DNA of 11,422 nt from UBA7359 sp964392105. GTDB taxonomy: Bacteria > Pseudomonadota > Gammaproteobacteria > Eutrophobiales > Eutrophobiaceae. The first letter of the stretch is position 1, and every line of letters begins with the position of its first letter. A program made the position numbers and the translations under genes. Where the stretch lies: positions 1 to 11,422 of the forward strand of contig CAYMPA010000099.1 of assembly GCA_964392105.1 (NCBI GenBank). The letters run 5' to 3'. The notes under the pieces are model-generated. The model saw only the letters and a program-made list of their open reading frames with translations. It did not search any database and was not told where the DNA came from. Below, one piece after another: positions 1-7,602 of the stretch.

Positions 1-207
1 TTCGTCTACTTCTAGATAAAGAGGGAAGGTGATATCGTGCCGCATTAATTCAAAGCCCGGTTTGTCTAGTAAATGAGCTACATTTTCTTTTGTCCCTGTG
101 TAGAAATTATCTACACAAATTAAATCATTACCGTTTTCTAGCAACATATTGCATAAATGGGAGCCCAGAAATCCTGCTCCGCCCGAGACTAAAATTCTTC
201 TTTTCAT
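1..207 (-). CDS. UDP-glucuronate decarboxylase (UDP-xylose synthase), N-terminal fragment cut by window edge
   Basis: The first 69 codons of an extended short-chain dehydrogenase are visible and the rest lies beyond the left edge. The protein opens MKRRILVSGGAGFLGSHLC, with the NAD-binding Rossmann motif GGAGFLGSH at residues 9-17. It continues with DNFYTGTKENV (33-43) and RHDITFPLYLEVDE (56-69). From family knowledge, this combination is characteristic of UDP-glucuronate decarboxylases, soluble NAD-dependent enzymes of roughly 310-340 residues that convert UDP-glucuronate to UDP-xylose. The catalytic YxxxK region is not in the window. The start is ATG at 207, which overlaps the TGA of the upstream glycosyltransferase by four bases (ATGA), so translation is probably coupled. 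The inferred role is to supply UDP-xylose to the glycosyltransferases encoded here, implying a pentose in the polymer. A dTDP-glucose dehydratase or another UDP-sugar SDR is less likely because of the FYTGTK and RHDI signature. Confidence 0.9.
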   Translation of the reverse strand, partial: MKRRILVSGGAGFLGSHLCNMLLENGNDLICVDNFYTGTKENVAHLLDKPGFELMRHDITFPLYLEVDE

Positions 208-1307
208 TTTGAAATCATCCTTTTAAAAAATTGTAAATATTGATCTGTTATTTTTCCCCACGTGTAGTTCTCAACTATTCTATTTCTGGATTTTTCCCTC
301 AAATTACGTAAAGTCCCGGAATTTGTTTCAACCCGTTGAATTAGTGTTTTTAAACATTCATTTTCTTTTTGAAAAAAAAGACCGTATGCACTATCATTGA
401 GCATCTCTCTTGTAAACACAGTGTCCAATGCAATAATGCCGGCCCCGTAAGCTAAAGCTTTTAACATTGTAGGATTAGTACCCCCATATTCATGGCCATG
501 AATATATGCAAAACAATTGTGATAAAGTTCCGCTAATATATTTTGATCGTATACATAACCCGTAAAAATTAACCTTGGATCATTATTAGATTTTACTGAT
601 TTTGCATATTTATCATTGTATGGTACATCTCCTACAATAACTAAATTTTTACATGATCTGGAATTAATAAACTCTTTAATAATGAATTCTGAATTGTTAT
701 CGGGTATTAATCTTCCAACAATTAAGTAATAATTTCCCTTGTCAAGACCCCATTGTTTTATTAAATAGGAATTCTTTGAATATCTTATATTAGCTCCATA
801 TGCAATAACGGTCGAAGTTTTTGCAAACTCATTATTGTAGATTTTATTCATTTCAATTGAATCAGTAATTACCTCATCATATAGTTTTGTAGCAATTTTA
901 GATGCGAAATAAAAATATTTGCTACCAAAACCCTTCCATTTGGGCCTAAGCCATTCAATCCCATCAACATTGATCGCAGTTTTTTTCTTAAACAGTTTCG
1001 TCAATAATCCAAATGGTCCGTTAGCAGGATTAACCACAAAGATAATATCAAAATCCTTTAAACAAGCGTGGATTATAGATTGGAATGAGTGAATAAACTG
1101 GCTAAAAAGTTTTCTTTCGATAGTTGGTATATAAACTAAATTTATCTGGTTAACCTTAGGTGGAAAGTTATTAAATAAATTTTTATGGCAATATACCGTT
1201 ATGTCAACACCTTTCTGGACTAATCGTTCAGATAATTCTTTTACAAAAGTCTCATAGCCACTATAAACATATGGATAGCCACGCGTACCGATAATTGCAA
1301 TCTTCAT
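204..1307 (-). CDS. Glycosyltransferase, DUF1972/GT4 type (rhamnosyltransferase-like)
   Basis: This 367-residue GT-B glycosyltransferase is probably cytosolic or membrane-peripheral and adds one sugar to the lipid-linked repeat unit. The N-terminus IGTRGYPYVYSGYETFVKEL (residues 6-25) matches the DUF1972 acceptor-domain signature, usually GTRGxPxxYGGFETF. The stretch DGIEWLRPKW (115-124) is a second family hallmark. The donor domain has GRLIPDNN (198-205) and HGHEYGGTNPTMLKALAYG (270-288). Pneumococcal Cps2T/WchF-type beta-1,4-rhamnosyltransferases belong to this family, but donor and linkage cannot be read from sequence. The start is ATG at 1307, with an AAAGG Shine-Dalgarno site seven bases upstream and 14 bases after the preceding gene's stop. 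Its own stop overlaps the start of the decarboxylase gene. At the position where most GT4 enzymes carry the second Glu of E-x7-E there is Lys283. This part of the window is visibly AT-rich. The family call is secure; the sugar specificity is a guess. Confidence 0.88.
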   Translation of the reverse strand: MKIAIIGTRGYPYVYSGYETFVKELSERLVQKGVDITVYCHKNLFNNFPPKVNQINLVYIPTIERKLFSQFIHSFQSIIHACLKDFDIIFVVNPANGPFGLLTKLFKKKTAINVDGIEWLRPKWKGFGSKYFYFASKIATKLYDEVITDSIEMNKIYNNEFAKTSTVIAYGANIRYSKNSYLIKQWGLDKGNYYLIVGRLIPDNNSEFIIKEFINSRSCKNLVIVGDVPYNDKYAKSVKSNNDPRLIFTGYVYDQNILAELYHNCFAYIHGHEYGGTNPTMLKALAYGAGIIALDTVFTREMLNDSAYGLFFQKENECLKTLIQRVETNSGTLRNLREKSRNRIVENYTWGKITDQYLQFFKRMISK

Positions 1308-1321
1308 TATAAAGCCTTTAT

Positions 1322-2470
1322 TTATGATAGAAAGAGTTTCTGGATATTTTCACGATATTTCGCAAGGCAATAACGATTACTCAAATGTTTGAATCCTTTC
1401 AAGCCCATCTCTTTTCGCATGGTTCCATCAGTTATTAACTCAAATAACTTTGTTGCAACTATTTCAGGGTTGTCCCAAGGAACCAAAAAACCAGTTTTCC
1501 CATCGATTACCATTTCCAAAGCACCCCCATGGGCTGTTGCCACTACGGGTAAACGGGCAGCCATGGATTCCAACACAACAGTAGGCAAGGGATCAGGTAA
1601 AATCGAAGGAAGAATAAAAATATCAAATATCTTCATAATCCCGGGGATATCCTCAATAAACCCAATATATAACACATGCTTATGAAGATATAAGTGTTCA
1701 ATTTTTAATTTCAGATCGTCAACCAAATATTCGTAACCAGGAAAGGCATCTCCTACAATTATTAGCTTAAAATTTTTGTTCAGGCTAGATAGTTTGGATG
1801 CAATACTAATAAGATAGTCTTGTCCTTTCCAGAAATGTATCCGACCAACCGAACCTATCACAATACAATTCTTATCAATATTTAACTTTTTCCGAAAGGC
1901 TTCTCGATTGATCGAAGAACAAGCGTACTTATCTATATCGATACCATTTGGAATAATTACAACTTTCATCTTATTTATCCCCGATACACCATTCAGATGC
2001 TCTTTAACACTAGCTGAAACAGCTATCACTTTCGTCGAAAATAATTTTATAAAAATGGCCATGGTTTTACCAAGTATGTATGGTTTTAAAGTAATTTCCC
2101 TTACGTGTTGCAATACTCGGCAACCTAATAACCACCCAACAACTTTACCATTAAGAACCGCTGTAGTATTGATATGTATTATATCAATTTCTTTCCTTTG
2201 GATAAGTAGAGAAAGTCGTAATTCGCTAATAATAAAATCTCTAACTAACCGTATAGCATCTATGGGATTAAAAAATTGTCTACGGATAACTGCCAATTTC
2301 CAAATCTCAACTTCGCAACCAACCTTTTTCAATTCTGCAGCCAAAGGTCCATTGTATGGTAACAAAACAGTACACTTATGGTTTTGTCTGGAAAAAATAG
2401 TTATTGTGCGTAATAAACTTTTATCTGATCCATAAAGATCAGCTGAACTATGAAGAAATATAATATTCAT
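1322..2470 (-). CDS. GT4-family glycosyltransferase (GT-B fold)
   Basis: This 382-residue protein has the two-Rossmann layout of GT4 enzymes. Residues 1-20 (MNIIFLHSSADLYGSDKSLL) match the start of an N-terminal acceptor domain (Glyco_transf_4). A linker IIPNGIDIDKY lies at 172-182. The C-terminal donor domain begins around 203 with VIGSVGRIHFWKGQDYLI, carrying the phosphate-contacting Arg210 and Lys215. The E-x7-E element appears as PDPLPTVVLESMA (292-304), with Asp293 in place of the first Glu and Glu301 as the second. To my knowledge the D form occurs in active relatives, so this need not mean loss of function. GGALEMV and DGKTGFLV follow, as expected near the nucleotide-sugar site. ATG at 2470 lies 27 bases after the acyltransferase stop and has no clear Shine-Dalgarno site, so translation may rely on coupling or an unstructured AT-rich leader. 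The donor sugar is unknown. Confidence 0.88.
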   Translation of the reverse strand: MNIIFLHSSADLYGSDKSLLRTITIFSRQNHKCTVLLPYNGPLAAELKKVGCEVEIWKLAVIRRQFFNPIDAIRLVRDFIISELRLSLLIQRKEIDIIHINTTAVLNGKVVGWLLGCRVLQHVREITLKPYILGKTMAIFIKLFSTKVIAVSASVKEHLNGVSGINKMKVVIIPNGIDIDKYACSSINREAFRKKLNIDKNCIVIGSVGRIHFWKGQDYLISIASKLSSLNKNFKLIIVGDAFPGYEYLVDDLKLKIEHLYLHKHVLYIGFIEDIPGIMKIFDIFILPSILPDPLPTVVLESMAARLPVVATAHGGALEMVIDGKTGFLVPWDNPEIVATKLFELITDGTMRKEMGLKGFKHLSNRYCLAKYRENIQKLFLS

Positions 2471-2497
2471 TTAAGTGTGAAAAAATGGTAAGTAAAA

Positions 2498-3196
2498 TTA
2501 TTTACGTTTACTGAGCACCTTGCCTGGCACACCACCCACAATACTATAAGGTGGAATATCCATATTAACAACTGTCCCAGCAGCTATTATACTACCGCGA
2601 CCGATGGTGACCCCAGCAAGTATGATTGCATTACTTGCAATCCAACAATCTTCTTCGATGACAATTTTACTACGCGTCACTCCTTGATCTCGTATTGGAA
2701 TATCTGTGCGTTCAAAGTTGTGATTCTCTGAATATATGCTAACTCGGGGTGATAACATGACATTATTTCCAATTTCAATTCCACCAGAACATCCAATATA
2801 AGAGTACCTCCCTATGTTTGAATTATTGCCAATTTTTAAACCTATCCCTAAGTTTTTACCATAGTAGCTTGAAGGTTTGATCGTAGACTTAGCGCCAATT
2901 GTTACATTGTCTCCCAGTTCTATACCATCTAGGGAAAGGGCCATCACTTCTGCTCCTTCTTCAATAATCAGATTTTTCCCTGATCTAAAATGATTTCCAT
3001 ACCGGAGTCGGACATTGGGACCAATGAGTACAAGGCCACTGATGCTTCTTACTTTGATCCGGAATATCAAACCACGCAGGAACCAGATGCCCAACTGGGC
3101 AAAAAGTTGAAGTTTATCAATCAAATTGAGATTCTCATCAAATTTGAAATTCTGATGTTTTCCAAGTTTATTTACAAATTTTGAAAATATATCCAT
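2498..3196 (-). CDS. Hexapeptide-repeat (left-handed beta-helix) acyltransferase, putative sugar O-acetyltransferase
   Basis: This 232-residue protein has an N-terminal helical stretch of about 50 residues, including a hydrophobic segment around 31-48 (FAQLGIWFLRGLIF) that may touch the membrane. Imperfect hexapeptide repeats follow: GPNVRL, IEEGAEV, LGDNVTIGAKS, IGNNSNIGRYSYIG, IGNNVMLSPRVSIYS, IEEDCWIASNAIILAGVTIGRGSIIAAGTVV. The SENHNF segment (about 156-161) supplies the histidine typical of the catalytic loop in NodL/LacA/WbbJ-type acetyltransferases. The C-terminal IVGGVPGKVL is a standard family ending. It probably transfers acetyl from acetyl-CoA to a sugar of the repeat unit; the exact acceptor is unknown. 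A frame extension gives TTG at 3199, but I place the start at the adjacent ATG (3196) because a GAAAGA site ends seven bases before it. The gene starts 11 bases after the methyltransferase stop, and that stop codon overlaps the Shine-Dalgarno site. Confidence 0.88.
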   Translation of the reverse strand: MDIFSKFVNKLGKHQNFKFDENLNLIDKLQLFAQLGIWFLRGLIFRIKVRSISGLVLIGPNVRLRYGNHFRSGKNLIIEEGAEVMALSLDGIELGDNVTIGAKSTIKPSSYYGKNLGIGLKIGNNSNIGRYSYIGCSGGIEIGNNVMLSPRVSIYSENHNFERTDIPIRDQGVTRSKIVIEEDCWIASNAIILAGVTIGRGSIIAAGTVVNMDIPPYSIVGGVPGKVLSKRK

Positions 3197-3203
3197 CAAA
3201 AAA

Positions 3204-3209
3204 TCTTTC
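3204..3209 (-). promoter_or_regulatory. Ribosome binding site deciding the acyltransferase start
   Basis: On the minus strand this reads GAAAGA and overlaps the TGA stop of the methyltransferase gene. It lies seven bases before ATG at 3196 and only four before the alternative TTG at 3199, so it favours ATG. The overlap with the stop codon suggests that ribosomes finishing the methyltransferase frame feed this gene. Loss of the upstream frame could therefore reduce its translation. Confidence 0.5.
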
Positions 3210-4010
3210 AGTTAGCTGGCTGTCTCGCAACCCATATATCCTGAGCTATTCCTGTAAAACCACCAGGAAAATGTTTAACTATTTCAAATTCTCTTAGAAG
3301 TTTGTTTCGAACAAGTTTAGGATGATGAAAGGATAGGAACATTTTCTTCCCTTCTTTATAATTATCTCTGACTACCCATGTCTCAGCATCATACAACTTT
3401 TTTTCATTCGATAAAAGGAACTGTGCTATCTTATCACCATTTGTCCATATCATTAAGGTCCCACCAGGTTTGAGTATCCTTGAGAGCTCTTTAATCCACA
3501 TTAAACTTACTTTTTCCGATAAATGTGTGAAAACTGAAATAGCGTAAACAAAATCAAAATAATTATCATTGTAATTAAGTGGAGGATTTAACTTATTCTT
3601 CTGAAAAACTATCCCTGGTAAATTTTTCTTACACCAGTCAATAGATTCCGTGTTATAATCAGTGCCATGCATTTCACCTTGTAACCGCGGACGTAGATGT
3701 CTAATAACTCTTCCAGGGCCGCAACCCCATTCTAGTGTTCTTTCGAGGTTAATATTCGTCTCGTCAAACATGTTATGAATATAATTTGCCACCTCCTCAC
3801 CAGTTTGCTTATACATAGCCCAATCAATTGTACCGTGGGCATCGAAAGCGAGATGGGGGGGGGTACTATAAAATTTGGATTCGATTTCCTAAATAAGATA
3901 TTCTTTCTTTTTAGGCGAATCTTCCTGATCAAATATCTTATCCTCTCAACAATAGCAAGTAAGTGGAGTTTTCTAAATATATGCTGAAATCTCTGAAGAT
4001 TACGATTCAT
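3208..4010 (-). CDS. Class I SAM-dependent methyltransferase, reading frame interrupted at a C9 run
   Basis: Two overlapping frames together make one methyltransferase. The first starts at ATG 4010 with a good AGAGGAC site and encodes 49 residues ending NPNFIV just before nine C. Read straight through, it then runs into nonsense and stops at 3732. In the other frame, directly after the C run, comes HLAFDAHGTIDWAMYKQTG, then the SAM motif I EWGCGPG, an acidic TDYN after the second strand, FDFVYAISVFTHL, and LKPGG, ending at TGA 3208. With one more base in the run (C10) the product would be a continuous 267-residue protein. In that numbering motif I is at 94-100, TDYN 117-120, FDFVYAISVFTHL 152-164 and LKPGG 180-184. 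The internal ATG at 3816 has no convincing ribosome site, so a separate 202-residue protein is unlikely. The inferred role is O- or N-methylation of a repeat-unit sugar. Either the gene is off in this sequence, or the run is a sequencing error or a slippage switch. Confidence 0.82.
3855..3863. repeat. Mononucleotide tract G9 (C9 on the coding strand)
   Basis: Nine consecutive G lie inside the methyltransferase gene, exactly where its two frames meet. It is the only long G/C homopolymer in an otherwise AT-rich window. A tract length of 7 or 10 would restore one continuous frame and 9 does not. Long G/C runs inside surface-polysaccharide genes are a known slippage-prone, phase-variable arrangement, and they are also a common place for base-count errors. 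Confidence 0.95.
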
Positions 4011-4084
4011 ATTGTCCTCTCAATGTAAAAAATATAATTGCACTAATTTAGATACTCAATATATCTCTAATTATTCTTCTAATT

Positions 4085-5209
4085 CTAATAAAATTTCTCA
4101 ATTTCATCAATTATCCTATCTGCAGTTATTCTCCAACTAAATTTTCTTAAACGATTTCTTCCCTTAATAATTAAATTTTCACGAAGAGTATTATCGTTGA
4201 TTAGATTAATCAAGTGCTTTTCCAATTGTTCAATATGATCAGGATCAAACTGCAATCCAGCATCCCCCAACACCTCAGGCAATGAACCAGCCGTTGAAGC
4301 GACGACGGGAAGATCATTCGCGAATGCTTCTAATATCGGCAGTCCGAAGCCCTCCCGTTTAGAAGGGAAGGCATAAACTGTCGCGCCCTGATAAAAGGCT
4401 TGAAGTTCTTCATCTGTAACATACCCAGTGAGTATTACACGCCCTTCCAATCCCCGGGCTGCTATCGTTTCCTCTATGTTGGTGCTATCATCCAGATTTG
4501 CCCGTGGTCCCGGTTGTCCGACCAAAACTAGGCGGCAGTTCGCATCAACTCTCTCAATGATATTAGCAAAAGCAGTTATTAATACAGGAAGATTTTTCCG
4601 TTTTTCCAATACACCGACATGAAGTATATACGGTGTCTTGGCAATAATCCCACATTTCACCAATATCTCATTTGTTCTTTGGGATAAAAGTGGGTGGCGC
4701 AAACTTTCCTTCGCACCCTCCGGGATAGGCACCAATTTCGAATGTTTGATACCAAGGTGTTTCGATATTTGTCCTTTTGCAAACTCGGAGGTTGTTATTA
4801 CTACTGTGGCTTTCTTTGCTGCTGGAATAGCAAAAAGGTTCATGAGCATCCGCCAGAATAAGTTATAGTGTTGGGGATTTTCCCAAAAACTGGAATCATG
4901 GAAGACCGGTACACGAAGTCCACTGAAAAATATAGGCAGGGGAACGACATAATCAGCGCAGAAGATTACATCGCAACCTGCCTTTCGAGCTTTCTGCGGT
5001 AATTCAATTTCCTTCCAATAAAAATATTTCAAATGATTAATGATTTTATTGAAAGCAGAACTATGGGAACGTGGGTTTGTGGATGAGTCAAGCAGAACAA
5101 ACTCATGTTGTGGAGCCACCTTCGGAAATACTCTAATCAGTTCCTCAATATAGGTCTTGATACCGGTGCGGGCAACTCGCAATTCACGAATATCGATTGC
5201 AATTTTCAT
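4085..5209 (-). CDS. GT4-family glycosyltransferase (mannosyltransferase-like)
   Basis: This 374-residue GT-B enzyme starts MKIAIDIRELRVARTGIKTY, the usual opening of GT4 mannosyltransferase-like proteins, where the acceptor-domain loop carries RxxRTGIxxY. The middle contains VFHDSSFWENP (102-112) and ITTSEFAKGQI (138-148). The donor domain starts near 193 with YILHVGVLEKRKNL, carrying the conserved Glu-Lys-Arg-Lys-Asn of this subgroup. LTGYVTDEEL (260-269) and KREGFGLPILEAFAN (284-298) follow; the latter is an intact E-x7-E at 286 and 294. GSLPEVLGDAG (308-318) closes the nucleotide-sugar site. It transfers a hexose, perhaps mannose, to the lipid-linked intermediate on the cytosolic side; the donor assignment is by family only. 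A GTG at 5212 is in frame, but the AAGGG site six bases before ATG 5209 favours the latter. The gene starts 38 bases after the polymerase-like gene's stop and ends 74 bases before the methyltransferase start. Confidence 0.9.
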   Translation of the reverse strand: MKIAIDIRELRVARTGIKTYIEELIRVFPKVAPQHEFVLLDSSTNPRSHSSAFNKIINHLKYFYWKEIELPQKARKAGCDVIFCADYVVPLPIFFSGLRVPVFHDSSFWENPQHYNLFWRMLMNLFAIPAAKKATVVITTSEFAKGQISKHLGIKHSKLVPIPEGAKESLRHPLLSQRTNEILVKCGIIAKTPYILHVGVLEKRKNLPVLITAFANIIERVDANCRLVLVGQPGPRANLDDSTNIEETIAARGLEGRVILTGYVTDEELQAFYQGATVYAFPSKREGFGLPILEAFANDLPVVASTAGSLPEVLGDAGLQFDPDHIEQLEKHLINLINDNTLRENLIIKGRNRLRKFSWRITADRIIDEIEKFY

Positions 5210-5215
5210 CACATA

Positions 5216-5220
5216 CCCTT
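5216..5220 (-). promoter_or_regulatory. Ribosome binding site deciding the GT4 start
   Basis: The minus strand reads AAGGG, followed by TATGTG and then ATG at 5209. The six-base spacing fits ATG 5209. The in-frame GTG at 5212 would be only three bases away, and the ATG at 5214 is out of frame. ATG 5209 is therefore the preferred start of the glycosyltransferase. Confidence 0.55.
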
Positions 5221-5247
5221 ATTATTCTAATGAACAGATAATATGGC

Positions 5248-6618
5248 CTATCGCACTTGTGGACGAAAACGTAATACTGCCAAGTCGTGAGTTTGTAATT
5301 GTTGAACCGTAAATCCTACGAGCCACCAACTCACGAACATAATAAAAATATATGTTTCGATTGCCGATGTCATCGATGGTAGTAAGAAACCTAAACGGGA
5401 GGCCGCCGCCACAAAACACAAACCACTAGTAGCTCCTGTGAAATGTTTGAATCCCCGATAGCCGTAGATGATTGCCAAAGCGAGGATGGCGATGTAGAGT
5501 AGTAAACCGGGTAGTCCTAATTCAACTCCTGTAATGATGAATTGATTCTCCCCTCCAATGTGATCACCAAACCGTGATGCCGTTGGACCGCTAATTCCCA
5601 GACCAAGCCCCGTAGGCTGGCTAATAATAGCGTTGATACCCTCTTGCCAATCACTCGCATGCCCTATGCTAGATGGATTGGTAAACTCAATCGTATTCAT
5701 AATAAAAGGTCCGATTAATGGATGATTCATCACTATTACAGTACCAGCAATCAAGAACACAACCCAACTTAAAAATAGTTTATAACGCCGAAGCCAAAAG
5801 GTGAGTACTGCTATATGAATAACGAATGCGATTGTTGACATCCGCGAAATAGAAAGTAAAAGACCAACTACTATGAACAGAAATGCGAGACGGTACAAGA
5901 AACGTTGTTTCCACGTTGTTAGTATGCCGTATAAAAGAAATAATGCAGCCGATCCAGTTAAGAGTGTGGAGCTCGCAAGTTCTAATGGATTCGCAAAAAA
6001 TGAACTATATCGTCTATATCCAAAAGCAGTCTGGAAGGTCCAAGAAAGACCAAAATCTCCCGCTGTTTGCTGATTAAACACCGATTCAGTATAGAGCATC
6101 AAATCACTACTTTCGGGTATATTGATTACTTGGAGTAGCTCAAAAATGGTCAGCACACCTGAAAGTGCTCCCACCCAGACAAGTAATTTCAATATAGCTT
6201 CTTGGCGATATAAGGGGATAGGAATAACTCGCCCAAGAAAATAAATTATTCCGAAGAAAGTATTAATTCGAAAACTTAGCAGTCTGGCTACAAATCCTGC
6301 TTCATTGGGCAGCATGAGATGAATTATATTTACGATTAGCAGTGTTTGTACAAGTACATCCAATAAAGTCAGAGGAAGTATTCCCAAACGTTTCCGGCGG
6401 GTCAATAAAATAATAGTAAAGAAAATTAACGGTAGTAAATCTTTCCAGACTTTCACGCCCATCGTGAGAGTAGAATCACCGGTAAACTTATAAATGAATG
6501 CTAAACTTATCGTATATATAGGGAGTGCGATAACGAATAGTTGGAGAAGCGTACTCAGTCGTTTTGATAAGAAATAACTCCCGATGAGTATCACAGTAAA
6601 AGGTAAAAGAACCATCAT
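5248..6618 (-). CDS. O-antigen polymerase/ligase-family membrane protein (Wzy-like)
   Basis: This 456-residue protein consists almost entirely of hydrophobic segments, roughly ten to twelve predicted membrane spans (for example 3-17, 25-43, 61-73, 85-103, 216-231, 243-258, 260-275, 282-297, 366-385, 420-438). A hydrophilic stretch at about 298-360 is probably the large periplasmic loop. The Wzy_C/O-antigen ligase signature is visible: LLLSISRMSTIAF (253-265), GINAIISQPTGLGLGISGP (327-345) and GENQFIITGVELGLPGLLLY (356-375). Proteins of this fold either polymerise undecaprenol-linked repeat units (Wzy) or attach polymer to lipid A core (WaaL). Its place in a cluster with Wzx and Wzz makes polymerase more likely, but sequence alone cannot separate the two. 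ATGATG at 6618 has no obvious Shine-Dalgarno site. A six-codon frame upstream ends in a TGA overlapping this start, so coupled initiation is possible. The stop is TAG at 5248. Confidence 0.85.
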   Translation of the reverse strand: MMVLLPFTVILIGSYFLSKRLSTLLQLFVIALPIYTISLAFIYKFTGDSTLTMGVKVWKDLLPLIFFTIILLTRRKRLGILPLTLLDVLVQTLLIVNIIHLMLPNEAGFVARLLSFRINTFFGIIYFLGRVIPIPLYRQEAILKLLVWVGALSGVLTIFELLQVINIPESSDLMLYTESVFNQQTAGDFGLSWTFQTAFGYRRYSSFFANPLELASSTLLTGSAALFLLYGILTTWKQRFLYRLAFLFIVVGLLLSISRMSTIAFVIHIAVLTFWLRRYKLFLSWVVFLIAGTVIVMNHPLIGPFIMNTIEFTNPSSIGHASDWQEGINAIISQPTGLGLGISGPTASRFGDHIGGENQFIITGVELGLPGLLLYIAILALAIIYGYRGFKHFTGATSGLCFVAAASRLGFLLPSMTSAIETYIFIMFVSWWLVGFTVQQLQTHDLAVLRFRPQVR

Positions 6619-6663
6619 GGGAAATACTTGGCCATTGTTTTGTTTCTTAGAACGATAATTTTA

Positions 6664-7602
6664 CTATTGATAGTACGATATAACTGTTTCACGGAACTTT
6701 TGGAAAGCATTGCGAACAAGACGGGCTTGAAATAATGTGCAAACCGATGCTATGAATGCAACTGCCACTAATGTATGGTGAGCAACAAACAATGAGGCAT
6801 GGAATAATGTACCACGAATCCTGCCATGGTATTTTTTCATATAATAAATACTACCTTTTACATTAAAGATAAAGCGTTGATAATTTTTAGTTTTTTTTCG
6901 ATTCATGGTCTGGCCGTGGTAATGAAGAATACTGGCTTTAGGATTATAAACAATTGTATAATCTGTTTTATTGTGTAAACGATGACAGTACTCTGTATCT
7001 TCGTAATAAATTGGAAAAGCTTCGTCGTAAACGCCAATTTGTTCAATTACATCTCGTCGAATCATGTGAAATACACCTGATATCCAATCAACCTCTAGAG
7101 GCTCTTGATAGGAAAAATCATGCATCATCCGCCAACGGGTATAGCCAATGGTCCATGGGACGATCTGATCGATTGTCATTGTCTTGAATTCACCCCAGAA
7201 GGTTGGAAACCGCCCACATATCTTTTGTATTTCACCAGTTGGTAATACTACCTTACAAGTGGAGATACCGACTTTTGGATGTGCATCCATAAAACGAACC
7301 ATCTCGGTCAGTGTATGCTGGTCAACTTCGGTGTCATCGTTTAGCACCAATATATAGCGCTCCCGAGCTATTCGCAAAACTTGATTATGGTTGGCTGCGA
7401 ATCCCATCATGCTAGAATTAACCAGATTCTTTACATCAGGGTAATTCTGCGTTATCAACTCAACGCTACCATCGGTTGAGCAATTATCTACAACGTATGT
7501 TTCGAAGGAGATAACTGATTTATCAATCGCTTGTAGGGATGTGAGGCATTTTTGCACAAATTCCCAGTTACTCGTATTTACAATAGAAATTGTAATATCC
7601 AT
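6664..7602 (-). CDS. Family 2 glycosyltransferase with C-terminal membrane segment
   Basis: This 312-residue GT-A enzyme carries VDNCSTDGS (38-46, nucleotide binding), LVLNDDTEVD (86-94, the metal-binding acidic motif as NDD), and VDWISGVFHMIRRDV followed by YYEDTEYCHRLH (199-210). The last part is the acidic acceptor-side motif common in GT2 rhamnosyltransferase-like enzymes. A hydrophobic segment at about 266-290 (FHASLFVAHHTLVAVAFIA) may anchor the protein in the inner membrane where lipid-linked intermediates are built. The frame is open to an earlier ATG at 7635, which would add 11 residues. I choose ATG 7602 because it overlaps the TAA of the epimerase by one base (TAATG), a classic re-initiation arrangement, and because the GT2 fold begins right there (MDITISIVNTSNW). 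There is no strong Shine-Dalgarno site, which fits coupling. The gene ends with tandem in-frame stops, TAG then TAA. The donor sugar is not determinable. Confidence 0.9.
   Translation of the reverse strand: MDITISIVNTSNWEFVQKCLTSLQAIDKSVISFETYVVDNCSTDGSVELITQNYPDVKNLVNSSMMGFAANHNQVLRIARERYILVLNDDTEVDQHTLTEMVRFMDAHPKVGISTCKVVLPTGEIQKICGRFPTFWGEFKTMTIDQIVPWTIGYTRWRMMHDFSYQEPLEVDWISGVFHMIRRDVIEQIGVYDEAFPIYYEDTEYCHRLHNKTDYTIVYNPKASILHYHGQTMNRKKTKNYQRFIFNVKGSIYYMKKYHGRIRGTLFHASLFVAHHTLVAVAFIASVCTLFQARLVRNAFQKFRETVISYYQ

Noticed and set aside
1908..2435. Plus-strand open frame of 175 codons
   Set aside because: It is entirely antisense to the GT4 glycosyltransferase with conserved motifs, and its translation shows no family signature.
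3208..3816. Separate 202-residue methyltransferase starting at ATG 3816
   Set aside because: The conserved-looking stretch HLAFDAHGTIDWAMYK continues upstream of that ATG to the C run, and no purine-rich ribosome site precedes it. It is better seen as the rest of a frame-shifted gene.
6891..6898. A8 runs in the coding strand of the GT2 gene, and a similar one at 7648-7655 in the epimerase gene
   Set aside because: Both genes read through these runs in a single intact frame, so there is no sign of slippage here comparable to the C9 tract.
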